The position numbers were made by a program, and so were the translations under genes. 64,000 bases of DNA from Paenalicyclobacillus mengziensis (lineage in GTDB: Bacteria > Bacillota > Bacilli > Alicyclobacillales > Alicyclobacillaceae), in NCBI RefSeq assembly GCF_017298635.1, contig NZ_CP071182.1, positions 3,262,001 through 3,326,000 of the forward strand. Reading direction: 5' to 3'. The notes beneath the pieces were generated by a model. It was not told where the DNA came from and did not search any database. It saw only the letters and a list, made by a program, of their open reading frames with translations. Positions 18,687 to 26,702 of the stretch are shown piece by piece (positions within the stretch are counted from its first letter, which is position 1; the number at the start of each line of letters is the position of its first letter).

Positions 18687-20308
18687 TGTGATATGTCTGT
18701 TGGTGGCGCTTGCCAAGTAAAGACTACCTTAACATCCCCTGCTCCATTGAACGAAATGTGGTCGATGACCTGCTGCAAAGCAAGTTTCTGCACAAAGCTG
18801 TCGTGAGCGTTCCAGTTCTCAAAGACGTTGAGCGCGTCTGTGACTTCACGTACTCTCATACGGGCGTTCGCTTTCACAAAGTCGTGTGCTTTCAGCCGCT
18901 GCAGTTCACGATTCAGTGCATTCGCTTCTTCGGTCAGTTGTTCCTGACCCGCTTCGATGATGGTTGTGCTAAACAAGCCACTTCGATAAGCCTCAAGATT
19001 TCTCATCTGCTCATGCTGGTTTCGCTCGAGCTCCTTCTGCAACTGGGCTATCCTCTGGTCATCATCGTCATCTATCGCGGTTACGTATCGCATCATGCTA
19101 TCCTGGATGGCCTCGAGTTGTTCATCCGACCTCGCAAAGATACTCAACGTTTGTAAAATGTCTGCCAAGAGCTCATCATATTTGGTGCTTGTATGATTTG
19201 TACAGGCTGATTTGCCAATACGGCGCGTCGCAGCGCAGACCACATATTTGTAAGTACGGCCTTTTTGCGATTGGTGCCCGCTGACAATCATCGCACCTCT
19301 GCATTCCTCGCAAATCATCATTCCTGCCAGCAAATTACTTGTTCGACGCAGTCCTTTGTTTGTTGATTTTTGTTCCAGAACCAGTTGCACTCTCTGAAAC
19401 GTCTCTCTGTCGATGATGGGGTCATGCGCATTTTCGATGATGACCCAGTCCTTTTTCTCACGCTGCGCCTGCTTCTTTACAGGCTTGTTGGCAAGTCTCG
19501 ACTGGCGAAAGTCGGAGACCATCTCCCACCGGCTTGAAATCAGGTTGCCAATGTAAACTTCATTGTGAAGAATGGCGTTAACCGTGGACGCCTGCCACAT
19601 TTTAAGCTGGTTCTTCCGTGCTCGACTCGCGGTCGGTACAGACCGTCGATTCAATTCTTCAGCAATCGATCGAGACCCTTTTCCAGACAGGTACATCTCG
19701 AAGATGTCTTTAATGACCCGTGCCTCCACCGGGTTTGGAACGAGTTTCTTGGAAGCGGTCTTGGTGTATCCGTAGGGTGCGACGTTGCCCACGTGACGCC
19801 CTCGTTTAGCAGACTGACGCAAGCCTCGCTTTAGCGCCTTACTCATTTCCTGACTCTTATTGGCTGCCAACATTGCATGAACCGTAAAAACCATCTCACT
19901 GTTTCGACCCTCAACGGCAGTGTCGTATCCCTCTTCAATAGAAATAATCCTGACGCCATATACTTTTTCGAGGGTTTTCCTCATCGTCAAAGCATCAACC
20001 AGGTCACGGGCAAACCTTGAAATGGCCGTAAAAATAACGACATCAAACTTACCCTGTCTTGCGTCCTTAAGCAGCCGTTGAACTTCTGTGCGATGTTCCA
20101 TTTCCGTGGCGCTTGAGCCAGCATCGTTGTAGACACAGTCGTCTAGGATGTGCAAATCATAATCCTCGGCGTATTCGCGACAAGCTGCTAGTTGATGGTC
20201 CGGGCTGTACTTCTGAGCATCATAATCCGTGGAGACTCGAATATACGAAGCGGTTCGGTTACGCTTGGGATTGTTATCAACCGTGGGAGACGCACTCGTC
20301 CGATTCAT
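18677..20308 (-). CDS. Large serine recombinase inside split gerE
   Basis: 543-residue site-specific recombinase. The resolvase catalytic domain begins YIRVSTDYDAQKYSPDHQ with nucleophile S26, followed by the ARFARDLVDALTMRK-type region. A recombinase domain follows (GKGSRSIAEELNRRSVPTASR), then a zinc ribbon (CEECRGAMIVSG ... CAATRR ... SACTN) and a coiled coil of about residues 420-470. Length and order resemble SpoIVCA and phage integrases of this class. ATG with GGAGGT six bases upstream. The stop codon uses bases of the attachment core plus two bases of gerE. Same strand as gerE, so read-through from the gerE promoter could express it. Role inferred: excision of the element during sporulation. 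Confidence 0.95.
   Translation of the reverse strand: MNRTSASPTVDNNPKRNRTASYIRVSTDYDAQKYSPDHQLAACREYAEDYDLHILDDCVYNDAGSSATEMEHRTEVQRLLKDARQGKFDVVIFTAISRFARDLVDALTMRKTLEKVYGVRIISIEEGYDTAVEGRNSEMVFTVHAMLAANKSQEMSKALKRGLRQSAKRGRHVGNVAPYGYTKTASKKLVPNPVEARVIKDIFEMYLSGKGSRSIAEELNRRSVPTASRARKNQLKMWQASTVNAILHNEVYIGNLISSRWEMVSDFRQSRLANKPVKKQAQREKKDWVIIENAHDPIIDRETFQRVQLVLEQKSTNKGLRRTSNLLAGMMICEECRGAMIVSGHQSQKGRTYKYVVCAATRRIGKSACTNHTSTKYDELLADILQTLSIFARSDEQLEAIQDSMMRYVTAIDDDDDQRIAQLQKELERNQHEQMRNLEAYRSGLFSTTIIEAGQEQLTEEANALNRELQRLKAHDFVKANARMRVREVTDALNVFENWNAHDSFVQKLALQQVIDHISFNGAGDVKVVFTWQAPPTDISQMS
18679..18686 (-). other. Attachment core at gerE 3' side
   Basis: AATGTCAT in the context ACA-AATGTCAT-GAAG on the minus strand; identical octamer at 20657-20664. 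Serine recombinases cross over at two bases inside such a core; GT, TC or CA are candidates and all give the same joined product. Confidence 0.8.
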
Positions 20309-20360
20309 AATCCCACCTCCAAGGTCAAGGATACCGATTCGGACTCATCGGATAAATATG

Positions 20361-20525
20361 TTAATTGAGTAATTTGTTCACTAGTGCGTCTGAGGCAATC
20401 TGGTACACCTTAGCCATAACTTCGTCAACGGTCTTCCCTTCCTTCGGACACACATAAGTGATCTTGATTCCGCTTTGCGTGGTGCTACTGTGAATCGGGG
20501 TGTACTGTTCCTCCTTGCTGTTCAT
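20361..20525 (-). CDS. Small protein encoded in the gerE element
   Basis: 54 residues from the ATG at 20525, which has GGGGGG seven bases upstream. The open frame reaches a GTG at 20609 (82 residues), but that start has no ribosome site. Sequence includes QSGIKITYVCPKEGKTVDE and ends ASDALVNKLLN. I do not recognise a family. It is the only gene in the element besides the recombinase, lies 50 bases upstream of it on the same strand, and could be a recombination directionality factor or other accessory protein; that is inference from position only. Confidence 0.6.
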   Translation of the reverse strand: MNSKEEQYTPIHSSTTQSGIKITYVCPKEGKTVDEVMAKVYQIASDALVNKLLN

Positions 20526-20656
20526 TGGCTGGCCCCCCTCAACATCCCCTCCATGATCCATTGTATTTTCAATGCTTGGGTAGGTTTCGGAGAGAACATC
20601 GATAAACACTTCGGCCTAAATTTCATATCAAATCACGTACAAGCACGAGTATATGT

Positions 20657-20664
20657 ATGACATT
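20657..20664 (-). other. Attachment core at gerE 5' side
   Basis: AATGTCAT in the context CTCT-AATGTCAT-ACAT on the minus strand. Flanking bases differ from the other site, as expected for different arms of attL and attR. Confidence 0.8.
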
Positions 20665-20811
20665 AGAGATGTGATTGCGTACCGTCTTTTCACTCACAAA
20701 CAACTGCTTTGCGATTTCCTTCGTCGTTTTGTCCTGCACCAGCAGTTCAAAGACCTCGCGCTCGCGGTTTGTGAGCAATGACTTTCCCCGCAGGTCACCA
20801 CCGGATGCCAT
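20657..20811 (-). CDS. gerE: gerE, 5' part of a split gene (codons 1-51 of GerE)
   Basis: Reads MASGGDLRGKSLLTNREREV then FELLVQDKTTKEIAKQLFVS and EKTVRNHISNV, the start of GerE and the first part of its LuxR-type HTH. Beyond the core the frame goes on for about a dozen unrelated codons (through IHILVLVRDLI) to a TGA at 20623. ATG at 20811 has AAGGAGGG nine bases upstream. Joined at AATGTCAT to the 3' part it gives 75 residues, the family length, with the HTH complete. In the unexcised state the truncated product lacks the recognition helix end and should be inactive. Preceded by a SigK-like promoter. Confidence 0.93.
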
Positions 20812-20862
20812 GCCTAGATCCCTCCTTGTCGGTCGGTCTACAAGAATGGGATACAGTCAGGG

Positions 20863-20891
20863 TATAGTATGTAACGCATGAACCCTGCGTG
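20863..20891 (-). promoter_or_regulatory. SigK-type promoter of gerE
   Basis: On the minus strand CACG at 20891-20888 and CATACTATA at 20871-20863, 16 bases apart. This fits the B. subtilis SigK pattern (mACm, 16-base gap, CATAnnnTA). It lies about 50 bases before the gerE start, as expected for a SigK-dependent gene. Confidence 0.72.
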
Positions 20892-20985
20892 CCACGAATG
20901 GCCAACATGGGCGAAAATTGTCTAATCGCACCAAGAGAACGTCTGTCTGCACGATACCGTGTCTAGTGATGGCAAGACAGACGAA

Positions 20986-21039
20986 GGCTGGTGACGAGTC
21001 TGCGGAATACCCGTGTACTCCACAGACTCGTCACCAGCC
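20986..21039. terminator. Long hairpin between mtnN and gerE
   Basis: Perfect 17-bp stem GGCTGGTGACGAGTCTG / CAGACTCGTCACCAGCC with a 20-base loop, 20 bases beyond the mtnN stop. No T-run on the minus side, so termination is likely but not certain. A second inverted repeat, GTCTGTCTGC / GGCAAGACAGAC, lies next to it at 20941-20982. Confidence 0.6.
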
Positions 21040-21059
21040 TCTTTCGTAAAAGTCCCCAC

Positions 21060-21791
21060 TTACAACAATTTGTCGTACTCATTGAGCGTAGCAACAACCA
21101 ACTGTGCGGATTTATCTGCTGCCACACGAAGGAACTCCTCATGGGTCATCTTCGCATCCTCCCCTGCAAGGTCGGACACAGCCCGAACAATCAAACACGG
21201 AACTTGTAGGTGTGCCGCCACTTGTGCAATAGCTGCCCCCTCCATCTCCGCTGCAAAGACGCCGGGAAAGCGCGTACGAACCAGGTCGCGTGCTTGCTCG
21301 TCACCAAGAAACATATCTCCCGACGCAATCAAACCCCTATGTACTCGGACGCTATCGAGCGACTGCCCTGCTCTTGCCGCAGCCGTGAGAAGAACTTCAT
21401 CTGCTGCATAGCGAGCCGGCTCTTGAGGAACCTGACCGTACGCATAGCCAAATACCGTAGCGTCTGCGTCGTGATAACAGACATTCTGGCCAAGTACAAT
21501 GTCCCCAACCTCAAAATCGTCTCGCAGTCCACCCGCCGTTCCGGTGTTAAGAATAGCCTTTGGTTTAAACAGCATGTGCATGAGCGTTGTCGCCATAGCA
21601 GCGTTGACCTTACCGATACCGCACTGCCCAAGAACCACCGCATGCCCCTCGATTTCACCAGTCAGAAATCGAACGCCGCCGTGTTGCGATTCGCTGGCGC
21701 GAAGTAGTTGGCTAACCAATATCACAAGTTCTTCGTCCATTGCCGCGAGGATGCCGACGGGCTGTGTCATCATCTGTTTGGCGTCACTCAT
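21060..21791 (-). CDS. mtnN: 5'-methylthioadenosine/S-adenosylhomocysteine nucleosidase
   Basis: Cleaves MTA and SAH to adenine and the thioribosyl product. Nucleoside phosphorylase fold with GILAAMDEELVIL at the start, GIGKVNAAM, NTGTAGGL, the purine-binding AAEMEGAAIAQVA and catalytic aspartate in VRAVSDLAGED. The open frame begins at 21899, but the first 36 residues have no homology pattern. I take the ATG at 21791 (MSDAKQMM, 243 residues); the ATG at 21773 is an alternative. No strong ribosome site at either. Upstream of gerE and on the same strand, separated by a long hairpin. Confidence 0.93.
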   Translation of the reverse strand: MSDAKQMMTQPVGILAAMDEELVILVSQLLRASESQHGGVRFLTGEIEGHAVVLGQCGIGKVNAAMATTLMHMLFKPKAILNTGTAGGLRDDFEVGDIVLGQNVCYHDADATVFGYAYGQVPQEPARYAADEVLLTAAARAGQSLDSVRVHRGLIASGDMFLGDEQARDLVRTRFPGVFAAEMEGAAIAQVAAHLQVPCLIVRAVSDLAGEDAKMTHEEFLRVAADKSAQLVVATLNEYDKLL

Positions 21792-21988
21792 AAAACACCG
21801 TTGTCCCCAACTTGAATCATTACCTCTGCCACTTGACAAAACCCCTTTCTCCCTGAACATGACCCTGCTCCGTAAACGAGAGCTAGCATCATGACCCAAA
21901 CTATGATCTCACGGGTTCATCAAGAGAGCAAGCGGGGGAAAGAGACACGAACAAGCAACACAACGTGGGCCCGAGGAAGCAAGCCCGC

Positions 21989-22747
21989 TTAGTTCGCCGA
22001 CGCTTGACCTGAGGTCAGGAGTTGGCCTACTTGCTGTTGGACGAGTTGCTGCTCCCCTGGCGTTAAATTATCCTTCAATTCTGCAAATGCCTGCTGCAAC
22101 AGTTGGATATCTTCTTTTGAAAAGGCCATGTTCCCCTGAAAATGCGATAACAACCAAGCCCTGTCGGAACTGGTCAGATGGCTATTCAAAACGCGAAGCA
22201 CCTGCTGCTGCGCTTGTGACGTGGAACTGGAGGCAAATGCCTGTTCAAGCGTCGTCCAGTCTGAAGGAGACATGGACGAGGCCAATTGCGTTAAAATATT
22301 CGTCAAGGTCGCGACATCAGCCGCCGTAAAGCCCCGCGCCTGCAATTGTGAGCTAACCTGTGCTGGTGCTTGCGGCGCTCCCTTGTGGGTCGCGGGAAGA
22401 GTAGACATCGGTTCCGGGTACGGAGCGTGTGTTCCTGCACCCACAGGATTTGTGTACGAGGTCGGCTTCGCACTTCCTGACGTCGGCCTACTAGAAGGCG
22501 AACTACTAGAAGACGAACCAGTAGAATTCGAGGTTCCATCCGCCCCACTGGCCCCTGACACATTTCCTGTCACGGCCGGTACCGCCCGTGTCGTCACCCA
22601 TGTTTCAACACGCTTCATACCTGAGTCGACCCAACGTGAAACGACGTCACTGTTTCCTGCATTCTCGTCATGTATTACCGTCGCAGTCGTTAGCACCGTT
22701 AAAGCGCCAATCGCCACGACCAGTCCGGTTTCAAGCCGCTTTATCAA
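21989..22747 (-). CDS. Membrane-anchored protein with Ser-rich linker, unknown function
   Basis: 252 residues from a TTG at 22747 with GGGGG seven bases upstream; the longer open frame to 22870 has no ribosome site. Layout: short basic N-terminus, one membrane segment (LVVAIGALTVLTTATVI, about residues 9-25), a region of about 50 residues, a linker rich in Ser, Gly, Thr and Pro (about 75-135), then an alpha-helical C-terminal domain rich in Gln, Leu and Ser with the pattern LTPGEQQLVQQQVGQLLTSG. No catalytic motif visible. Probably an extracytoplasmic protein, perhaps sporulation-related given neighbours, but that is a guess. Confidence 0.75.
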   Translation of the reverse strand: MIKRLETGLVVAIGALTVLTTATVIHDENAGNSDVVSRWVDSGMKRVETWVTTRAVPAVTGNVSGASGADGTSNSTGSSSSSSPSSRPTSGSAKPTSYTNPVGAGTHAPYPEPMSTLPATHKGAPQAPAQVSSQLQARGFTAADVATLTNILTQLASSMSPSDWTTLEQAFASSSTSQAQQQVLRVLNSHLTSSDRAWLLSHFQGNMAFSKEDIQLLQQAFAELKDNLTPGEQQLVQQQVGQLLTSGQASAN

Positions 22748-22884
22748 CTGGCAACCCCCACTTTCCGTACCAGTATGAGCCAATCCAAACCTCCTTAAAC
22801 AGCAGATGTAAACAGAAAAACAGCAAGGTGACGTTGCGCTGTCAGCTTGTCGAGTAGGGTCTGTGCACACGTTGTGGTTGTATA

Positions 22885-23339
22885 CGCGTTATTGGCGGTC
22901 AACCCAGTGAACTGAGTGGGACAATAAGGAATAACGCGCTGCCGAAGCGTTAATGGGCCTCAACCCAGGCTGACCCGCACGGGATAACGAGTTGTAAACG
23001 CGTAAAGCCTTTAAAGTGGATAAATAACGCTTTGTGAAAGCGTTATTCCGATCCGTTTCAAACAATAACGCGCCAAGAGCGCGTTATTTTCCACTGAACC
23101 CGCTTGAAGCATGTTCAATAACGCGTTCACAGCTCGTTATGCACGGAGCCCCGGGGAAAGGACAAAGAAGGACAAAGAAGACCAGGGAAAGCACAAGGAA
23201 TACTCAGGAAAACTCAACGGCGATCCGGAGAAAGCCATCGGGGGCACACGGCAATCACGAGATGAACAGGGCAACCTTTCTTCTCTTAAACTGCTGGGGG
23301 TTTCTCGACAGTCTGACAGCCCGGCGATGCCGGGCTGTC
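22885..23339 (-). repeat. Palindrome array A (non-coding, about 450 bases)
   Basis: Series of AATAACGC...GCGTTATT palindromes at 22930-22953, 23023-23047, 23064-23088 and 23117-23140, plus half sites at 22885-22893 and 22984-22989. They are spaced 40-90 bases apart. Read on the minus strand the region begins with a GC hairpin (23339-23315) and TCGAGAAACCCCC (23308-23296) and ends with CAGCGCGTTATTC. The same motifs in the same order occur on the plus strand at 43539-43840. Also contains a tandem GGACAAAGAA (about 23160-23180). No credible gene in 22748-23393. Confidence 0.85.
23315..23339 (-). terminator. GC-rich hairpin after sdhB
   Basis: GACAGCCCGGC / GCCGGGCTGTC with a 3-base loop, 55 bases beyond the sdhB stop. 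No T-run on the minus strand, so it may instead be the first hairpin of palindrome array A. Confidence 0.55.
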
Positions 23340-23393
23340 ACGTCTGTGAAAACTATGGAGATACTGGAACGCAGAGGATGGTCCACAGCTGGT

Positions 23394-24164
23394 TTATTTC
23401 TTGAGCCACGCACCCATTGCATGGTAGGTGACCTGTCTATTCATCGCAGCGATGGAAGTCGTCAAAGGAATCCCCTTCGGACAGACTTCCACGCAGTTTT
23501 GCGCGTTGCCGCACTCATGGATGCCGCCCTCACCCATCAGGGCTTCCAGGCGCTCTTCCCGATGCATCTTCCCAGTCGGGTGTTCATTGAACAACCTTGC
23601 CTGCGAGATTGCAAAAGCACCGACAAACGATGTCCGCTCATTGACATTTGGGCAGGCTTCCACGCACGCACCACAGGTGAAGCAACGGGACAACTCATAG
23701 GCCCACTGCCTATCCACCTCAGGCATGCGTGGTCCAGGACCAAGGTCATACGTTCCATCAATCGGCACCCATGCCTTGACCTTCTTGAGGGCGTCAAACA
23801 TGCGGCTGCGGTCAACAACGAGATCACGAATCACCGGGAACGTACGAGCCGGCCGTAAACGGATGGGCTGTTCGAGCTGGTCGACAAGGGATGTACACGC
23901 CTGGCGGGGCTTGCCGTTGATGACCATCATACAGGCACCACAAATCTCTTCCAGACAATTCATTTCCCATGTCACAGGCGCAACGTGGTTGCCATGTTTG
24001 TCGACAGGATTACGTTGAATCTCCATCAGACAAGCAATGACGTTCATGCCATTCACGTACGGAACCTCGAACTCCTGAGTATACCGTTGGCTGTTTGGAT
24101 TGTCCTGGCGTTCGATAATCAACTGAACCGTCTTCTTTGCCGTTTGCGTCGCTGTAGCACTCAC
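23394..24164 (-). CDS. sdhB: Succinate dehydrogenase iron-sulfur subunit
   Basis: Carries the three Fe-S clusters between SdhA and the quinone. 256 residues. 2Fe-2S ligands in EICGACMMVINGKPRQAC, then CFTCGACVEACPNV and CVEVCPKG for the 4Fe-4S and 3Fe-4S clusters. The GTG start overlaps the sdhA stop as GTGA, so the two are translationally coupled. Third gene of sdhCAB, as in B. subtilis. Confidence 0.97.
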   Translation of the reverse strand: MSATATQTAKKTVQLIIERQDNPNSQRYTQEFEVPYVNGMNVIACLMEIQRNPVDKHGNHVAPVTWEMNCLEEICGACMMVINGKPRQACTSLVDQLEQPIRLRPARTFPVIRDLVVDRSRMFDALKKVKAWVPIDGTYDLGPGPRMPEVDRQWAYELSRCFTCGACVEACPNVNERTSFVGAFAISQARLFNEHPTGKMHREERLEALMGEGGIHECGNAQNCVEVCPKGIPLTTSIAAMNRQVTYHAMGAWLKK

Positions 24165-25918
24165 GATACGCTCGCCTCCTTGGCAACGGCATAGTTGCGC
24201 TTGCGTGGTGGAATCAGGGAAACGTCAACCTCTTCATACTCAATCTTCGGACCTTCAGGCGTCCAGGTGGCAATTGTGCTCTTGAGGAACCGTTCATCAT
24301 TGCGTTCTGGGAAATCCGGCTTGTAGTGAGCGCCGCGGCTTTCATCTCGAAGCAGTGCGCCAACCGTGATGGCTTCGGCCATCTGCAGCATGTTCCAAAG
24401 ATGACGAGTAAATTGCGCCATTTGATTTTCCCAGCGCGACTTGTCTGCCATACCAATGTGCTTGTAGCGCTCCATCAACTCGCGAATCTTGACCTGGGTC
24501 TCCTGCAAGCGGTCATTGTAGCGAACCACGGTGACATTGTCCGTCATCAGTTTACCCAGTTCGCGGTGCAACTGGTACGGGTTTTCGTTGCCTTCCATAC
24601 GCAGGATGGCTTCAAACTTTTCCTCCTCTTCCTTAACACGGTTTTCGTACATTGCCGCAGGAAGGTCATCGCAGGACTTTTTCATGCCCTTGATGTAGTT
24701 GACTGCATTCGGTCCGGCAATCATGCCGCCGTAAATACACGACAGGAGTGAGTTTGCGCCAAGGCGATTCGCGCCGTGATACTGGAACTCTGCCTCACCT
24801 GCTGCAAACAAGCCGGGTATATTCGTCATCTGGTTGATATCTACCCAAAGACCACCCATGCTGTAGTGCATGCCTGGGAAGATGCGCATCGGCACCTTAC
24901 GCGGGTCGTCACCAACAAACTTCTCGTAGATATCGAGGATGTTCCCGAGCTTGACGTTCAAGACGTCTGCAGGCATATGAGACAAGTCAAGGTAAACCTG
25001 ATTCTGGCCATCGATACCAAGCCCCATCTCCACGCAGACCTTGAAAATCGCCCGCGTTGCGACGTCGCGTGGTACTAAGTTACCGTACTCAGGATACATC
25101 TCTTCAAGGAAGTACCAAGGTTTGCCGTCCTTGTACGTCCAGACTCGTCCACCTTCTCCACGAGCGGATTCAGACATCAGGCGCAGTTTGTCGTCTCCAG
25201 GAATCGCGGTCGGGTGAACCTGAATCATCTCCGGATTCCCGTAAAATACGCCTTGCTGATAGAGGATGGATGCCGCCGATCCGGTATTGATCATGGAGTT
25301 GGTGCTCTTGCCGAAGATCATGCCGAGACCGCCCGTGCACATTACCACTGCGTCAGCACGGAACGATTTAATTTCCATCGAACGCAAATCCTGCGCGACA
25401 ACGCCGCGACAAGCACCTTCGTCGTCCAGAATAGCACCCAGGAAATCCCAGCCCTCGTATTTCTGTACCAGGCCAGCAACCTCATGCCGACGAACCTGCT
25501 CATCGAGTGCGTACAACAACTGTTGCCCTGTTGAAGCGCCAGCAAACGCGGTTCGGTGATGTTTGGTACCGCCAAAACGTCGGAAGTCGAGCAACCCCTC
25601 AGGGGTTCTGTTGAACATAACGCCCATACGGTCAAGCAAGTGAATGATACCCGGAGCTGCTTCACACATTCCGAGTACCTGTTTTTGATTCGCGAGAAAA
25701 TCGCCACCATAGATGGTGTCATCGAAGTGTTCCCAAGGAGAGTCACCTTCACCCTTGGTATTAACAGCGCCATTAATACCGCCTTGTGCGCAGACCGAAT
25801 GAGAACGCTTCACAGGTACGAGAGAAAACAGGTCGACCGGGATGCCGGCTTCAGCTATCTTGATGGTTGTCATAAGGCCGGCTAAACCGCCTCCGACCAC
25901 GATGATGCGTTGGCTCAT
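24161..25918 (-). CDS. sdhA: Succinate dehydrogenase flavoprotein subunit
   Basis: Oxidises succinate to fumarate with covalently bound FAD. FAD-binding GGGLAGLMTTIKIAEAG at the N-terminus, SHSVCAQGGINGAV with the flavin-linking histidine region, HPTAIPGDDKLRLMSESARGEGG active-site region and GANRLGANSLLSCIYGG near residue 390. I take the ATG at 25918 (585 residues), which has AAGGAGGGGA about seven bases upstream; the longer frame to 25981 precedes that site. Confidence 0.98.
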   Translation of the reverse strand: MSQRIIVVGGGLAGLMTTIKIAEAGIPVDLFSLVPVKRSHSVCAQGGINGAVNTKGEGDSPWEHFDDTIYGGDFLANQKQVLGMCEAAPGIIHLLDRMGVMFNRTPEGLLDFRRFGGTKHHRTAFAGASTGQQLLYALDEQVRRHEVAGLVQKYEGWDFLGAILDDEGACRGVVAQDLRSMEIKSFRADAVVMCTGGLGMIFGKSTNSMINTGSAASILYQQGVFYGNPEMIQVHPTAIPGDDKLRLMSESARGEGGRVWTYKDGKPWYFLEEMYPEYGNLVPRDVATRAIFKVCVEMGLGIDGQNQVYLDLSHMPADVLNVKLGNILDIYEKFVGDDPRKVPMRIFPGMHYSMGGLWVDINQMTNIPGLFAAGEAEFQYHGANRLGANSLLSCIYGGMIAGPNAVNYIKGMKKSCDDLPAAMYENRVKEEEEKFEAILRMEGNENPYQLHRELGKLMTDNVTVVRYNDRLQETQVKIRELMERYKHIGMADKSRWENQMAQFTRHLWNMLQMAEAITVGALLRDESRGAHYKPDFPERNDERFLKSTIATWTPEGPKIEYEEVDVSLIPPRKRNYAVAKEASVS

Positions 25919-25931
25919 TTGCGTCCCCTCC

Positions 25932-26555
25932 TTATGCAGCGTGTGTGAATGCGATGAGTGCGTCAATGCCGATGCCCGCAAGCGCGATAAACACGATCAT
26001 CGTCACGTATGCGGTAATTCGTTGTGCCCTAGCGCCCACCGTAATACCCCAGTGGACGAAAAATGACCAGAGGCCGTTGGAGAAGTGGAAGGTTGCTGCC
26101 ACGACACCAATCACCATAAACCAGAAGTACGCTGGGTTACTGACCAACTCGTGCACCATTTCAAATGTAGGTGCTTTGCCAGAGAAACGAGTCGTCCACA
26201 GATGAAAAATGATGAACACGAACGTGATAATGCCTGTGATCCGTTGAATCACGAACAACACGTTCCGAGTCCAGGAGTACTGCCCCGCGTTGTATCCGGA
26301 TGTAAACGCTACGTACAGTCCATACACGCCGTGATAAACCAGAGGCAAGAAAATGAAAAAGAACTCAATAAAGTGTAGGAGCGGAATGTGCTGGATGGTA
26401 TCGACAGCGTTGTTGTACGAAACCGCCCCGTTCGGTGTTGTCGCCATGGCGTTGGTAAATAGATGTTCCAACAGGAATAACCCGACTGGAATGACGCCCG
26501 CCAAGGTGTGTAAACGGCGTAGCAAGAAATCTGAACTCTGCTGTGCTTGCGCCAC
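25932..26555 (-). CDS. sdhC: Succinate dehydrogenase cytochrome b558 subunit
   Basis: Di-haem membrane anchor of Bacillus-type SQR. 207 residues with five hydrophobic helices; haem-ligand histidines are expected among RRLHTLAGV, LLEHLF, YHGVYGLY, FHLWTTRF and FHFSNGLW, all visible in or near helices. GTG at 26555 has GGGAGG about eight bases upstream; the open frame to 26687 lacks a ribosome site and homology. First gene of sdhCAB. Confidence 0.95.
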   Translation of the reverse strand: MAQAQQSSDFLLRRLHTLAGVIPVGLFLLEHLFTNAMATTPNGAVSYNNAVDTIQHIPLLHFIEFFFIFLPLVYHGVYGLYVAFTSGYNAGQYSWTRNVLFVIQRITGIITFVFIIFHLWTTRFSGKAPTFEMVHELVSNPAYFWFMVIGVVAATFHFSNGLWSFFVHWGITVGARAQRITAYVTMIVFIALAGIGIDALIAFTHAA

Positions 26556-26658
26556 GCGTGTGCCTCCCTTCAATGTGCCACCTGCTCTGAACTGATTACA
26601 TATGTAACGGCAGTCGCAACCGACTGCCATCCGAGTAGGGACTCGTTTTCCATAACAA

Positions 26659-26687
26659 ATTGTAATAGTTGCATTTGCAAGCGTCAA
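26659..26687 (-). promoter_or_regulatory. SigA-type promoter of sdhCAB
   Basis: TTGACG at 26687-26682 and TACAAT at 26664-26659 on the minus strand with 17 bases between, about 100 bases before the sdhC start. Confidence 0.75.
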
Positions 26688-26702
26688 GGAATGAAACGCA
26701 TA

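Larger units (their letters stand above)
18679..20664 (-). mobile_element. Skin-like intervening element in gerE
   Basis: Bounded by two copies of AATGTCAT (minus strand) at 18679-18686 and 20657-20664; one copy would stay in gerE and the excised circle would be 1,978 bp. It holds the serine recombinase and one small ORF only. By analogy with skin in sigK and SP-beta in spsM, I infer developmentally timed excision. Not shown by sequence: that excision occurs, or when. Confidence 0.88.

Noticed and set aside
18606-20811. gerE as a simple pseudogene broken by an insertion
   Set aside because: Both parts are free of further damage, the junction octamers match, and the joined frame is exact; decay would rarely keep this.
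22885-23140. CRISPR array
   Set aside because: The repeats are palindromes of varying length and spacing (40-90 bases), not constant direct repeats with unique spacers, and no cas gene is present.
23034-23858. 274-codon open frame on the plus strand
   Set aside because: It begins in the palindrome array and runs opposite sdhB; sequence looks like an antisense shadow.
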